64,000 nt of DNA from Hellea balneolensis DSM 19091 (GTDB lineage Bacteria > Pseudomonadota > Alphaproteobacteria > Caulobacterales > Maricaulaceae), in NCBI RefSeq assembly GCF_000428525.1, contig NZ_AUAC01000003.1, positions 496,001 to 560,000 on the forward strand. The letters are read 5' to 3'. Both the position numbers and the translations under genes were made by a program. Below are positions 36,991 to 45,692 of this stretch, in pieces. Position 1 is the stretch's first letter. Each line of letters starts with the position of its first letter. Under the pieces are notes generated by a model. It made no database searches. It saw only the letters and a program-made list of their open reading frames with translations, and was not told where the DNA came from.

Positions 36991-37386
36991 TTACTTTTGC
37001 GCAAGACGAATGGTGAGTGAGGCTTTATTCGTCTCGGCGGGTTCATAATTCGGACGTAACTCTAGGGCCGCAGCACAAGCTTGTCTGGCTTCATCCAGCA
37101 TATCCAGTTTTGCATAGGCGGCACAAAGATTGGAATGTGCTATAGCTGCACGCCTGGGCGATAAAGACGTGTTCAGCGCAGCCCGTGTCATCCGTACCGT
37201 TTTTTCGTAATTGCCCTGCTTATAAGCTTTAACGCCTATCTTGATGCGGCCATCAGTTGTTGATTTGACAACAAAGCTGTCCGTAACCTTATCCGCAGCC
37301 ATGGCACTGGCCGCCGGTAATGTTGCGGTGAGGGCAAGCGCCGTAAGAGACGCAATCGCTGCTTTTTTCAAAAGAGTATAAGTCAT
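36991..37386 (-). CDS. Secreted TPR-repeat protein
   Basis: The 131-residue protein has a clear signal peptide (about 1-31, ending ASAMA) and two to three tetratricopeptide-like helices, with AYKQGNYEKTVRMTRAALN and AHSNLCAAYAKLDMLDEARQ. TPR proteins form protein contacts, here in the periplasm. It converges with the LEPR-XLL gene and is divergent from the LysR gene; a partnership with either is not demonstrated. Confidence 0.75.
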   Translation of the reverse strand: MTYTLLKKAAIASLTALALTATLPAASAMAADKVTDSFVVKSTTDGRIKIGVKAYKQGNYEKTVRMTRAALNTSLSPRRAAIAHSNLCAAYAKLDMLDEARQACAAALELRPNYEPAETNKASLTIRLAQK

Positions 37387-37476
37387 ATCGTTTCCTTTCG
37401 TTTGACGGTTTCCGTGTATTTTAGTTTAAAAAAGAATGAAATTGACAATATTTGTATAAATGCTATTCACATCCGT

Positions 37477-38496
37477 ATGAGTAACTGGTCAGACTACCCA
37501 ATTTTATTAGCTGTTGCGGAAACCGGGAGCCTAACGGCTGCGGGCCGAAAGCTTTCAATGAGCCAGCCTACGGTTGGGCGCCGTATTCGCGCATTGGAAG
37601 ATCATTTTGGCACGCCGCTTCTGAAGAAAGAAAATGGGGAACTCGTACCAACCTCATTTGGTCATTCCATGCTTGATCATATCCGGCGCATGCAGGACGA
37701 GGCATCGGCAATTGACCGTTCCTCTGCAACGCTTGAAGACTCTCTTGCGGGTGTTGTCCGGCTCTCGGCAACAGAGGGTATTGGAACGGCATGGCTGCCG
37801 GCTGTTTTGCAAACATTTCGGGCCAGTCACCCTGACATCCTTATCGATATGGGCGTCGGCTTTAAGAATTATAATCTCGCGCAACGCGAAGCCGATATCG
37901 CCGTGAGGTGGATGGGGCCGGGGGATCAAAACAGTTTAATTGGCCGTAAGGTTGCGACGGCTACCTTTGGACTATTTGCGTCTGAGACTTACCTTCAACA
38001 AAAAGGCGCTCCTCAGTCATTAGATGACTTAAAGAATCATGATGGGGTGATGGCGACAATCATGGATGATAAGCAGCTTTGGATTATGGATAATAATCAT
38101 CAGCCGCATTACCTCCCGGGACGTGTGACGTTCAGAACAAATTCGATTTGGGCTTTCGATGAAGCGATTGCCAATGGTTACGGGATTGGCGCATTACCTG
38201 TTTTTGGCGGCTGTGCGCCTGGCCGCGACGGTAACATCCGCCGCGTTTTGCCCAATGTTTCTCAGCAAGAAGATATCTTTCTTGTCGCCCATGAGGATCT
38301 GCGTCGATCAGCCCGTATTCGCGCTGTGTTTGATTTTTTAGTAGAAGCTTTTGCCCAGGACGCAGCCTATTTTCTCAATGGCGGAACATCAGTTTTTGAT
38401 AATGTTGCGTCAGGTCTGTCTTGCGGCGGGGTTAATGCTGACAACCCGGACCATGTACATGCCCCGGGGCCCCGCAGCCTTGATGTGGCGGAGTAA
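37477..38496 (+). CDS. LysR-family transcription regulator
   Basis: This 339-residue regulator has the N-terminal winged helix (about 1-60, with GSLTAAGRKLSMSQPTVGRRIRALE, here split at residue 20) and a substrate-binding domain. The ATG at 37477 has no ribosome site; TTGACA at 37442 and a TATTCA hexamer at 37464 would place the transcript start at or next to the ATG, so it may be leaderless (inference). It is divergent from the TPR gene, the usual LysR target position. The last 65 bases overlap the convergent SseB-like gene. Confidence 0.88.
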   Translation: MSNWSDYPILLAVAETGSLTAAGRKLSMSQPTVGRRIRALEDHFGTPLLKKENGELVPTSFGHSMLDHIRRMQDEASAIDRSSATLEDSLAGVVRLSATEGIGTAWLPAVLQTFRASHPDILIDMGVGFKNYNLAQREADIAVRWMGPGDQNSLIGRKVATATFGLFASETYLQQKGAPQSLDDLKNHDGVMATIMDDKQLWIMDNNHQPHYLPGRVTFRTNSIWAFDEAIANGYGIGALPVFGGCAPGRDGNIRRVLPNVSQQEDIFLVAHEDLRRSARIRAVFDFLVEAFAQDAAYFLNGGTSVFDNVASGLSCGGVNADNPDHVHAPGPRSLDVAE

Positions 38497-38869
38497 AATC
38501 TTTTCCTAGAATTTCTGCGATGTCTTCCGGTGTGAAAACCAAACCCGCAGGGCCGGGATTTAGTATCGCATGATGCCCCATTAGTGAGGGGAAAAAGCTG
38601 CCTCCATTCGCGCGAGCGAAACGTGTTCCGGACGGGGCGAAGGCATTCATACGCTCTTCTGAAGAAAAGATAACAACATGTGGTGTGTTATTGACCACCA
38701 CGGCTTGCAGAGAAATTCCGCTTTTATCGGCTTGCTTTTTTTCATTTTCTTCGACGGGCAGATAAAAATCGCTAGCGAGCATAGCAACACTAAAGGCTTT
38801 GCGCGCTATGGGATCCCCCGCAAGTTGCTCAGGCGTTGTATGGGCAAGCATGTCCTCAAAGTCAGACAT
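38432..38869 (-). CDS. SseB-like protein with Cys/His-rich tail
   Basis: The 145-residue protein matches the SseB N-terminal domain type, with FYLPVEENEKKQ, VVIFSSEERMNAFA and LNPGPAGLVFTPEDIAEIL. The last residues, GCGAPGHVHGPGCQH, hold two Cys and three His and look like a metal-binding tail. That tail lies in the 65 bases shared with the convergent LysR gene. Its start overlaps the dsbA-like stop by one base, so it is in the DUF721-dsbA operon. Confidence 0.7.
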   Translation of the reverse strand: MSDFEDMLAHTTPEQLAGDPIARKAFSVAMLASDFYLPVEENEKKQADKSGISLQAVVVNNTPHVVIFSSEERMNAFAPSGTRFARANGGSFFPSLMGHHAILNPGPAGLVFTPEDIAEILGKDFTPPHQGCGAPGHVHGPGCQH

Positions 38870-39594
38870 TACTTCTGCTGTCCCTTTGGCAGAACAGACA
38901 AACCTTTTTCAGACATGTCCAAGATAAGTTTCGTCAGTGTTTCAGCATCCTGTTTACCCTCATAGACATCACCATTGATATAAAAGGCCGGGACGCCTTG
39001 GAGCTCTGCGCTATTGGCCCGCTCATTGCTGAGATGAATATGGGCTAATTTCTCTTTATTTGCGAGACAAGCGTTAATGTCCTCCTCGGACTTCAGTCCC
39101 GCTAGCTTGCCAATTTTATCATACTCAGCGCGGGCTTCGCCTTTTTCAGCGGCTTCAAATATCATCTTCTGATTTTCCATTTGATATTCAATGAGCTTGA
39201 AATAATCGTCAGACGGTGCGCATTCTGCCATCATAAATCCAACCATGGCGAGCTGCGCCGGAGCAGTGGGCAAAGGACGGAAGACAAACCGCATTTTGCC
39301 AGGCTCGATAAGCTCTTTCTTTATTGAAGGCCACTCATTGGTAAACCAGTCAGAGCAGTGCGGACAAGTTACTGACGCCCAAACAATCATCGTTATCGGC
39401 GCAGTGTCAGAGCCTACCACATGATCTTCGGGGGCCTCAGACAAGGCAAACGGGACATCCTTGGCCGGCATTTTTGTCTGCTGAGAATGCTCATGCTCAC
39501 TATGGGCATCCGCTTTGGGCATGGGCGTTGTTTGTGCAAAAGCCGTGCTTGCAAAAAGTGATAAAGCCAAGAGGCCGGCAGTAAATTTAATCAT
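38869..39594 (-). CDS. DsbA-family thiol-disulfide protein
   Basis: The 241-residue protein has a signal peptide (about 1-20), a short His-rich stretch (HSEHEHSQQ), the active-site motif CPHC in SVTCPHCSDW, and the cis-Pro in GVPAF. It likely forms or repairs disulfides in the periplasm. Its N-terminus overlaps the DUF721 gene by eight bases. Confidence 0.9.
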   Translation of the reverse strand: MIKFTAGLLALSLFASTAFAQTTPMPKADAHSEHEHSQQTKMPAKDVPFALSEAPEDHVVGSDTAPITMIVWASVTCPHCSDWFTNEWPSIKKELIEPGKMRFVFRPLPTAPAQLAMVGFMMAECAPSDDYFKLIEYQMENQKMIFEAAEKGEARAEYDKIGKLAGLKSEEDINACLANKEKLAHIHLSNERANSAELQGVPAFYINGDVYEGKQDAETLTKLILDMSEKGLSVLPKGQQK

Positions 39595-40123
39595 CCGTAA
39601 GGACTCCTCTTCCGAGTTTTTCCAAGGCCTGTTTTAGACTGTTATTCTCTATTTTTGAAAGGCCCTCTTGCAGTTGAGCCTCTTCTCGCGGCGAAAGGCC
39701 ACGCTTGGGTATAGTGGTTTTACTTTCGGTGCTCATTTTGGTTTGAGTCACGCGAATGCGGGCAATATATCCCTCGCCCAAATGATTGTTCAGGCGTTCA
39801 ATTATAGGACCGCTGGCTGACATAATAAGGGTGGCCGCTGCGCCCGGCGCGGCAATTATAAGGGTTCTGCCGTCTCTGCCGCCTGAAAACTTTACAGGCT
39901 TGGAAATTTTTGACCAGCGCGCACCGACGATATCGGGCCAATGTTTCGAAAGCATCGCTGCTGATGCGCCGCCTCCGCCAAATTTCTTTGAAAGCGGTTT
40001 GAGAACTTTATTGACAGCTGTTCCAGCTTTAGGCGCAGGACGATATTGCGGTTTTCCGCGTTTTTGCTCAAGCCAATGATTGAGCGTCTGCTTATCTTTA
40101 CGAGAAAGTGACACGCCTACCAT
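39587..40123 (-). CDS. DUF721/DciA-like protein
   Basis: The 178-residue protein has the DUF721 core with SKHWPDIVGARWSKISKPVKF and GRTLIIAAPGAAATLIM. DciA proteins load the DnaB helicase in bacteria without DnaC. Divergent mutY and downstream dsbA form a common alphaproteobacterial group. There are 47 bases between the two start codons. Confidence 0.82.
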   Translation of the reverse strand: MVGVSLSRKDKQTLNHWLEQKRGKPQYRPAPKAGTAVNKVLKPLSKKFGGGGASAAMLSKHWPDIVGARWSKISKPVKFSGGRDGRTLIIAAPGAAATLIMSASGPIIERLNNHLGEGYIARIRVTQTKMSTESKTTIPKRGLSPREEAQLQEGLSKIENNSLKQALEKLGRGVLTDD

Positions 40124-40170
40124 TTGGCCTATTGCGCCTTGCGCGTAAAGCGGTCACATCGGTTTTACGG

Positions 40171-41226
40171 ATGAAAAAACAGACAGACATAGTGCATTTG
40201 CAAGAGCAGCTTCTCGCATGGTATGACCGGCAGGGGCGGATTTTACCATGGCGTATAAGGCCGGAGGACCGTGATGCGGGGCAGGCGGCTGATCCTTATG
40301 CGGTTTGGTTGTCTGAAATTATGCTTCAGCAGACAACAGTGCCGCATGCCACGCCTTATTGGCAAAAATTCCTTGTCGAGTTTCCAACGGTAATTGATTT
40401 GGCAAATGCAGATCGCGATCGTATCCTGACGTTATGGGCGGGACTTGGATATTATGCGCGAGCGAGAAACCTTCATAAATGTGCGGGCGTCATTCGAGAT
40501 GAGTATGACGGCATATTTCCCCGAACAGAGGCAGAGCTTCTTAAGCTTCCCGGTATTGGCCCCTACACAGCCGCTACGATTGCCGCCATTTGTTTTGATG
40601 AAGCGACGAATATCGTTGATGGAAATGTGGAACGGGTGGTCAGCCGTATTTTTAAAATTGAAGCGCCGTTACCCAAAGCCAGATCAGAATATCGCCGATT
40701 GGCGGGCACGCTTGCGCCGCAGAAACGCCCCGGTGATTATGGTCAGGCGATTATGGATTTGGGCGCTACGATTTGTACGCCGCGCTCGCCAAAATGCGCG
40801 GACTGTCCTTGGCAGGGCCATTGTGAGGCCCTTAAACAAAGCCGTCCTACCGATTATCCCAAGAAGGTAAAAAAAGCGAAGCTGCCTGTTCGTCATGGGG
40901 CTGCATTTGTATTACGCCATGATGAATGTGTATTGCTGCGCCGCCGCCCTGATAAAGGTTTGCTCGGAGGCATGATGGGATTTCCGGGAACGGATTGGGG
41001 CGATATACCAACCGAGCCGTTAAAGTCGGCGCCTATTAACAGAAATTGGGAAAAATGTGAGACTGTTGTAAAACATGTTTTCACGCATTTTGAGCTTCGC
41101 TTGGACGTTTACCGCGCTGAGGCCATGGATAAATCTGTGAACGGGGTTTGGGCGCCTCTGAAAGATATTAAAGATTTTGCGCTGCCAACGGTCATGAAAA
41201 AAATATTGTCAGTCTCAAACGCATAA
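40171..41226 (+). CDS. mutY: A/G-specific adenine glycosylase
   Basis: MutY removes A paired with 8-oxoG. The 351-residue protein has the helix-hairpin-helix LLKLPGIGPYTAATIAAI, the catalytic Asp in NIVDGNVERV, the [4Fe-4S] cysteines in CTPRSPKCADCPWQGHC, and a C-terminal NUDIX-like domain recognising 8-oxoG. The ATG at 40171 avoids overlapping the divergent DUF721 gene. Confidence 0.96.
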   Translation: MKKQTDIVHLQEQLLAWYDRQGRILPWRIRPEDRDAGQAADPYAVWLSEIMLQQTTVPHATPYWQKFLVEFPTVIDLANADRDRILTLWAGLGYYARARNLHKCAGVIRDEYDGIFPRTEAELLKLPGIGPYTAATIAAICFDEATNIVDGNVERVVSRIFKIEAPLPKARSEYRRLAGTLAPQKRPGDYGQAIMDLGATICTPRSPKCADCPWQGHCEALKQSRPTDYPKKVKKAKLPVRHGAAFVLRHDECVLLRRRPDKGLLGGMMGFPGTDWGDIPTEPLKSAPINRNWEKCETVVKHVFTHFELRLDVYRAEAMDKSVNGVWAPLKDIKDFALPTVMKKILSVSNA

Positions 41227-41227
41227 A

Positions 41228-41265
41228 GACGCGGCCTAGCACCGTGTAGGCAACCTAGCCGCGTC
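41228..41265. terminator. Stem-loop between convergent mutY and DUF2853 genes
   Basis: GACGCGGCCTAG pairs with CTAGCCGCGTC with one bulged base and a 15-base loop. T runs are weak on both sides, so termination efficiency is unclear. Confidence 0.5.
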
Positions 41266-41302
41266 CATCATTTGTGCTTGCGCACCAATATATTAAAACT
41301 GT

Positions 41303-41647
41303 CTATTTGTTGTAGACGCTTTCTTTCTTAAAGTGTTTCGCAAGTAGGTAATAAACCACTGCGCGATATTTCGCTTTTGTTGACCGGTCATATTGATCCA
41401 TGACGGCATCGATGGCTTCGTCAAGAGCAGGGCCATCGCTCAGGCCAAGTTTCTTGATAAGGAAGTTGTTCTTGACTGTTTCCAACTCGCTTTTGTCAGA
41501 CGCCGATACTGTTGACGCGTCGCGATTATAAATGGATGGTCCGCAACCAATTGTTACTTTGCGCAGAAAGTCCATGTCTGCTGAGACATTGCATTTTTCT
41601 TTCAAATCAGCAGCATATTTTTCGATTAGGTCGTCACGTTTACTCAT
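41303..41647 (-). CDS. DUF2853-family protein
   Basis: This 114-residue helical protein matches DUF2853, with DDLIEKYAADLKEKCNVSAD at the N-terminus and AKYRAVVYYLLAKHF near the end. There is no membrane segment. The family is small and uncharacterised. It lies downstream of ccrM on the same strand, about 100 bases away. Confidence 0.75.
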   Translation of the reverse strand: MSKRDDLIEKYAADLKEKCNVSADMDFLRKVTIGCGPSIYNRDASTVSASDKSELETVKNNFLIKKLGLSDGPALDEAIDAVMDQYDRSTKAKYRAVVYYLLAKHFKKESVYNK

Positions 41648-41749
41648 AGGATTATCCCCCGTTAGCTGTTTAAGTCACATGCGGGGGACGCCCCTCGCAA
41701 TGTAATAATGCTTAAAATAGGGAAGTTAAACAAGAGCTGAACGAAAAAT

Positions 41750-42838
<1,089 letters not shown>

Positions 42839-42889
42839 TTATCCTTCATGCGGCAGGCCCCTGACTGAGCCCGCTTATTATCGTTAAAG

Positions 42890-42894
42890 GAATC
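42890..42894. promoter_or_regulatory. GANTC methylation site in the ccrM leader
   Basis: GAATC lies 55 bases before the ccrM start and 17 bases from the nearer CtrA box, on its downstream side for ccrM. In Caulobacter, methylation of GANTC sites in the ccrM leader is linked to shutting the gene off. Confidence 0.5.
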
Positions 42895-42910
42895 TTTGCC
42901 GCTGTTTTGG

Positions 42911-42925
42911 CTAACATAAGGTTAA
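42911..42925 (-). promoter_or_regulatory. CtrA-type box upstream of ccrM (proximal)
   Basis: On the minus strand the sequence is TTAA-N7-TTAG, one base from the CtrA consensus TTAA-N7-TTAA. It is 76 bases before the ccrM start. It forms an inverted pair with the site at 42947. Confidence 0.6.
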
Positions 42926-42946
42926 GACACTGAAAAACTTATCTTT

Positions 42947-42961
42947 TTAACCTTTTGTTAG
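42947..42961 (+). promoter_or_regulatory. CtrA-type box upstream of ccrM (distal)
   Basis: On the plus strand the sequence is TTAA-N7-TTAG, nearly identical to the inverted copy at 42911 (TTAACCTTTTGTTAG against TTAACCTTATGTTAG). The two are 21 bases apart. Confidence 0.6.
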
Positions 42962-43032
42962 GAGGGGTTAATATTCACAGTCTGTTTGCAAAGCCGCAGA
43001 TAGCTTAAAGGGCCTATAGGCACTATTTAAGG

Positions 43033-44622
43033 TTAAGTGCATATGAGCGCTTCCAAGCTTGAGAGCTTATCAGCCTCTGCAGCGGGTTTGTCCCACCTTA
43101 TCCTGTGAATGCGCGGAAAGCGCAGTGCATAGCCTGATTTATGACGTTTGCTCTCTTGGGCAGAGTCAAAGGCAACCTCAAAGACAAGACCCTTTTCGAC
43201 TTCTTGCACAGGACCAAAGCGCTGAAGTTTGTGATTACGCACCCATTTGTCGATCTCTTTAAGCTCTTCGTCTGTGAAACCGAAATAGGCTTTCCCGATC
43301 GGGAGTAATTCACCGTCTTCATTCCAAAGTCCAAAGGTGTAATCCGAATAATAGGATGAGCGTTTTCCTGTGCCTCTCCGCGCATACATCAACACTGCAT
43401 CCAAAAGAAACGGATCGCGTTTCCATTTATACCATGCATGTTTAGGGCGTCCGGATACATATATGCTTGAGACATCTTTAATCATCAGGCCTTCAATCAA
43501 GCCGCCTGTTTGGGCCGCTTGCTCTCGCAGATAATGCAAATCCTCAATCGACTCAAATGGGAGTATTTCAGAGATGTCTATCCGTGATTGCGGAGTCTCT
43601 GACAGCGCTTCGCCCAGTCTTTCCCGCCGTACTAAAAGAGTTTCTTGGCGCAGACTATCATTCTCCAGTTCCAAGATATCATAAGCGATAATGTGAGCGG
43701 GTAGTTTTTCTATCAACGCTTTGGTCGGTTTCTTTTTATTCAAGCGCTGTTGCAAATCATTAAATGACCCCAATTCGCCGCCCGTCTTCACGAGCAGCTC
43801 CCCGTCAATGACACCCTGCAAGGTCACGGAGCCAGCAAGGTCGGGAAAACTATGCGTGATGTCTTCGCCTTTGCGGGAGAATATTTTCGTCTCTGCGCCG
43901 TTACTCGAAAGCTGCACACGAATGCCGTCCCACTTCCATTCGGCAATATGGGTCTCAGGCGAGATGCGCGGCAGATCTTTGTCCTCATCAATCGGGTGGG
44001 CCAGCATGACAGGTGAGAATGTCAATTTATCGCTTAAGTCAGGCAAGTCGGCTCTACCGTCTATCCAAGCAAATAAATCCAGATAGGGCGGGATAAGGCC
44101 GTGCCAAATCGACTCAATCACGTCAATTTCAACCGCTTTCATCTTTGCGAGGGTCAATTTCACAGATCGCGCGGACATACCGATTCGCAAGCCGCGCGTG
44201 CCTAATTTCAAGAGCGCCCATCTTTGAGAGGGGGTCATATTGTCGAGAAGAAGGACAAGATAATCGCGAATGCCGGCCTTATTGCGGGATTGAAACTCGG
44301 CAATCACCTCGTGTAGCTCAGGCAAACGGTTTAGGCGCACAGGTTCAGGGGATTGCGGCCAAGCGAGGGCGATTGTCTCGCTCATCTCGCCGACATAGTC
44401 TTTGGACATATCAAACAAAAATGGATCCATTCTCTCCATCATCAGAGATTTAATGACATTGCGCTTGAACAGATCAAATGAAAGCGTTCCGGCAATGGCC
44501 GCAATCGTCCACCCGCGATCCGGATCAGAAACCTGCCGCAGATAGTTGGTGAGAATTATCTCTTTCGCCAAATTTGAATTGGTAAAATAGAGATCATCCA
44601 AGAGTTGCGCGAATTCATCCAT
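43033..44622 (-). CDS. ATP-dependent DNA ligase of the Lhr-MPE-Exo-Lig cluster
   Basis: The 529-residue ligase has an N-terminal DNA-binding domain (1-200), the nucleotidyltransferase domain with adenylated lysine K230 in EWKWDGIR, IDGELLVKT and EGLMIKD, and an OB fold with KWKRDP. This class is not replicative LigA (NAD-dependent). It overlaps the exonuclease gene by one base. Grouping with an Exo, Lhr and MPE matches the nucleic acid repair cluster described in Pseudomonas putida. Confidence 0.93.
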   Translation of the reverse strand: MDEFAQLLDDLYFTNSNLAKEIILTNYLRQVSDPDRGWTIAAIAGTLSFDLFKRNVIKSLMMERMDPFLFDMSKDYVGEMSETIALAWPQSPEPVRLNRLPELHEVIAEFQSRNKAGIRDYLVLLLDNMTPSQRWALLKLGTRGLRIGMSARSVKLTLAKMKAVEIDVIESIWHGLIPPYLDLFAWIDGRADLPDLSDKLTFSPVMLAHPIDEDKDLPRISPETHIAEWKWDGIRVQLSSNGAETKIFSRKGEDITHSFPDLAGSVTLQGVIDGELLVKTGGELGSFNDLQQRLNKKKPTKALIEKLPAHIIAYDILELENDSLRQETLLVRRERLGEALSETPQSRIDISEILPFESIEDLHYLREQAAQTGGLIEGLMIKDVSSIYVSGRPKHAWYKWKRDPFLLDAVLMYARRGTGKRSSYYSDYTFGLWNEDGELLPIGKAYFGFTDEELKEIDKWVRNHKLQRFGPVQEVEKGLVFEVAFDSAQESKRHKSGYALRFPRIHRIRWDKPAAEADKLSSLEALICT

Positions 44623-45620
44623 TATTCGACGCTCTCATCACGGCCAATCATGTTGAGCGCTTTCGCATTTATACCGCGTTTTTTAAGCGCGTATTGCAGA
44701 GCTTCAACGCGGCCATGGGTAATCCAAATATCTTTGGCCCCAGTCTCTTCGCAAGTGCGGATCAAGTCCCCCCAATCGGCATGATCGGACACGACCAATG
44801 CCATCTCGGCTCGCTTTTGTCGTGCTCGCGCCCGAATTTGCATCCACCCACTTGCCACAGTTGGCAGGGGGTCTTCAAAACGCCGTGACCAGCGGTCATT
44901 AATCTGTGCGGGCGGACAAAGAACTATCTTGCCTTGGAAAACGTGTTTATCCGCGCGGGGAATATCGCTGACCATGATCCATTCACCAAAATCCTGGCCA
45001 TAACTTTCATATAGCTGCGTAAGCTTCTTAAGGGCGCCATGCAAATAAAAGGGCTCTTCATAACCCGCCAGACGCAATGTTTTCATGACGCGCTGGCATT
45101 TACCTAACGCATAAACGCCTACAATATGCGTGCGGTGGGGAAGGGTCTTCAAAGACCGTAAAAGCTTTTCAACCTCAATCTCCAAAGGCGGATGTTGAAA
45201 TACGGGCAGGGCGAATGTCGCCTCCGTTATAAAGACATCGCAAGGCACGACTTCAAAAGAGACGCAGCTCGGATCGGGATGGCGTTTGTAATCCCCTGCG
45301 GCAACAACACGGCTGCCGTCATATTCCAGAACTGCTTGAGCAGAACCCAGTATGTGCCCCGCGCTGGCAAACCACAAAGTCACGCCATTACCTAAATCAA
45401 CGCGTTGTCCATAAGGCAGACCCGTTTCGGCCGTTTCATCTTTGAGGTAATAGCGTGTTCGCATAATCGCGAGTGTTTCAGGCGTCGCGAAGACTTCGCC
45501 GTGACCCGAACGCGCATGATCCGCGTGACCATGTGTGATGATAGCCCGATCAACGGGGTGGTGCGGGTCGATGTAAATATCTGCCGGTGCGCAATAGAGC
45601 CCTTCGGGCCTTACTTGCAT
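44622..45620 (-). CDS. MBL-fold exonuclease (Exo of the Lhr-MPE-Exo-Lig cluster)
   Basis: The 332-residue metallo-beta-lactamase/beta-CASP-like protein has THGHADHARSGHG (the HxHxDH motif), ASAGHILGSAQ, VVSDHADW and a late ITHGRVEAL. It resembles mRNA 3'-end-processing factors but belongs to the DNA-end nuclease in this cluster. It starts 72 bases from the divergent Lhr gene. Confidence 0.9.
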   Translation of the reverse strand: MQVRPEGLYCAPADIYIDPHHPVDRAIITHGHADHARSGHGEVFATPETLAIMRTRYYLKDETAETGLPYGQRVDLGNGVTLWFASAGHILGSAQAVLEYDGSRVVAAGDYKRHPDPSCVSFEVVPCDVFITEATFALPVFQHPPLEIEVEKLLRSLKTLPHRTHIVGVYALGKCQRVMKTLRLAGYEEPFYLHGALKKLTQLYESYGQDFGEWIMVSDIPRADKHVFQGKIVLCPPAQINDRWSRRFEDPLPTVASGWMQIRARARQKRAEMALVVSDHADWGDLIRTCEETGAKDIWITHGRVEALQYALKKRGINAKALNMIGRDESVE

Positions 45621-45692
45621 CCATTTTTCTGGTGAGGCGTTCGAGATGTAGGACTCCCAAGTCTGCTTGCGAAAGGCTATCGTAATAAAGTT

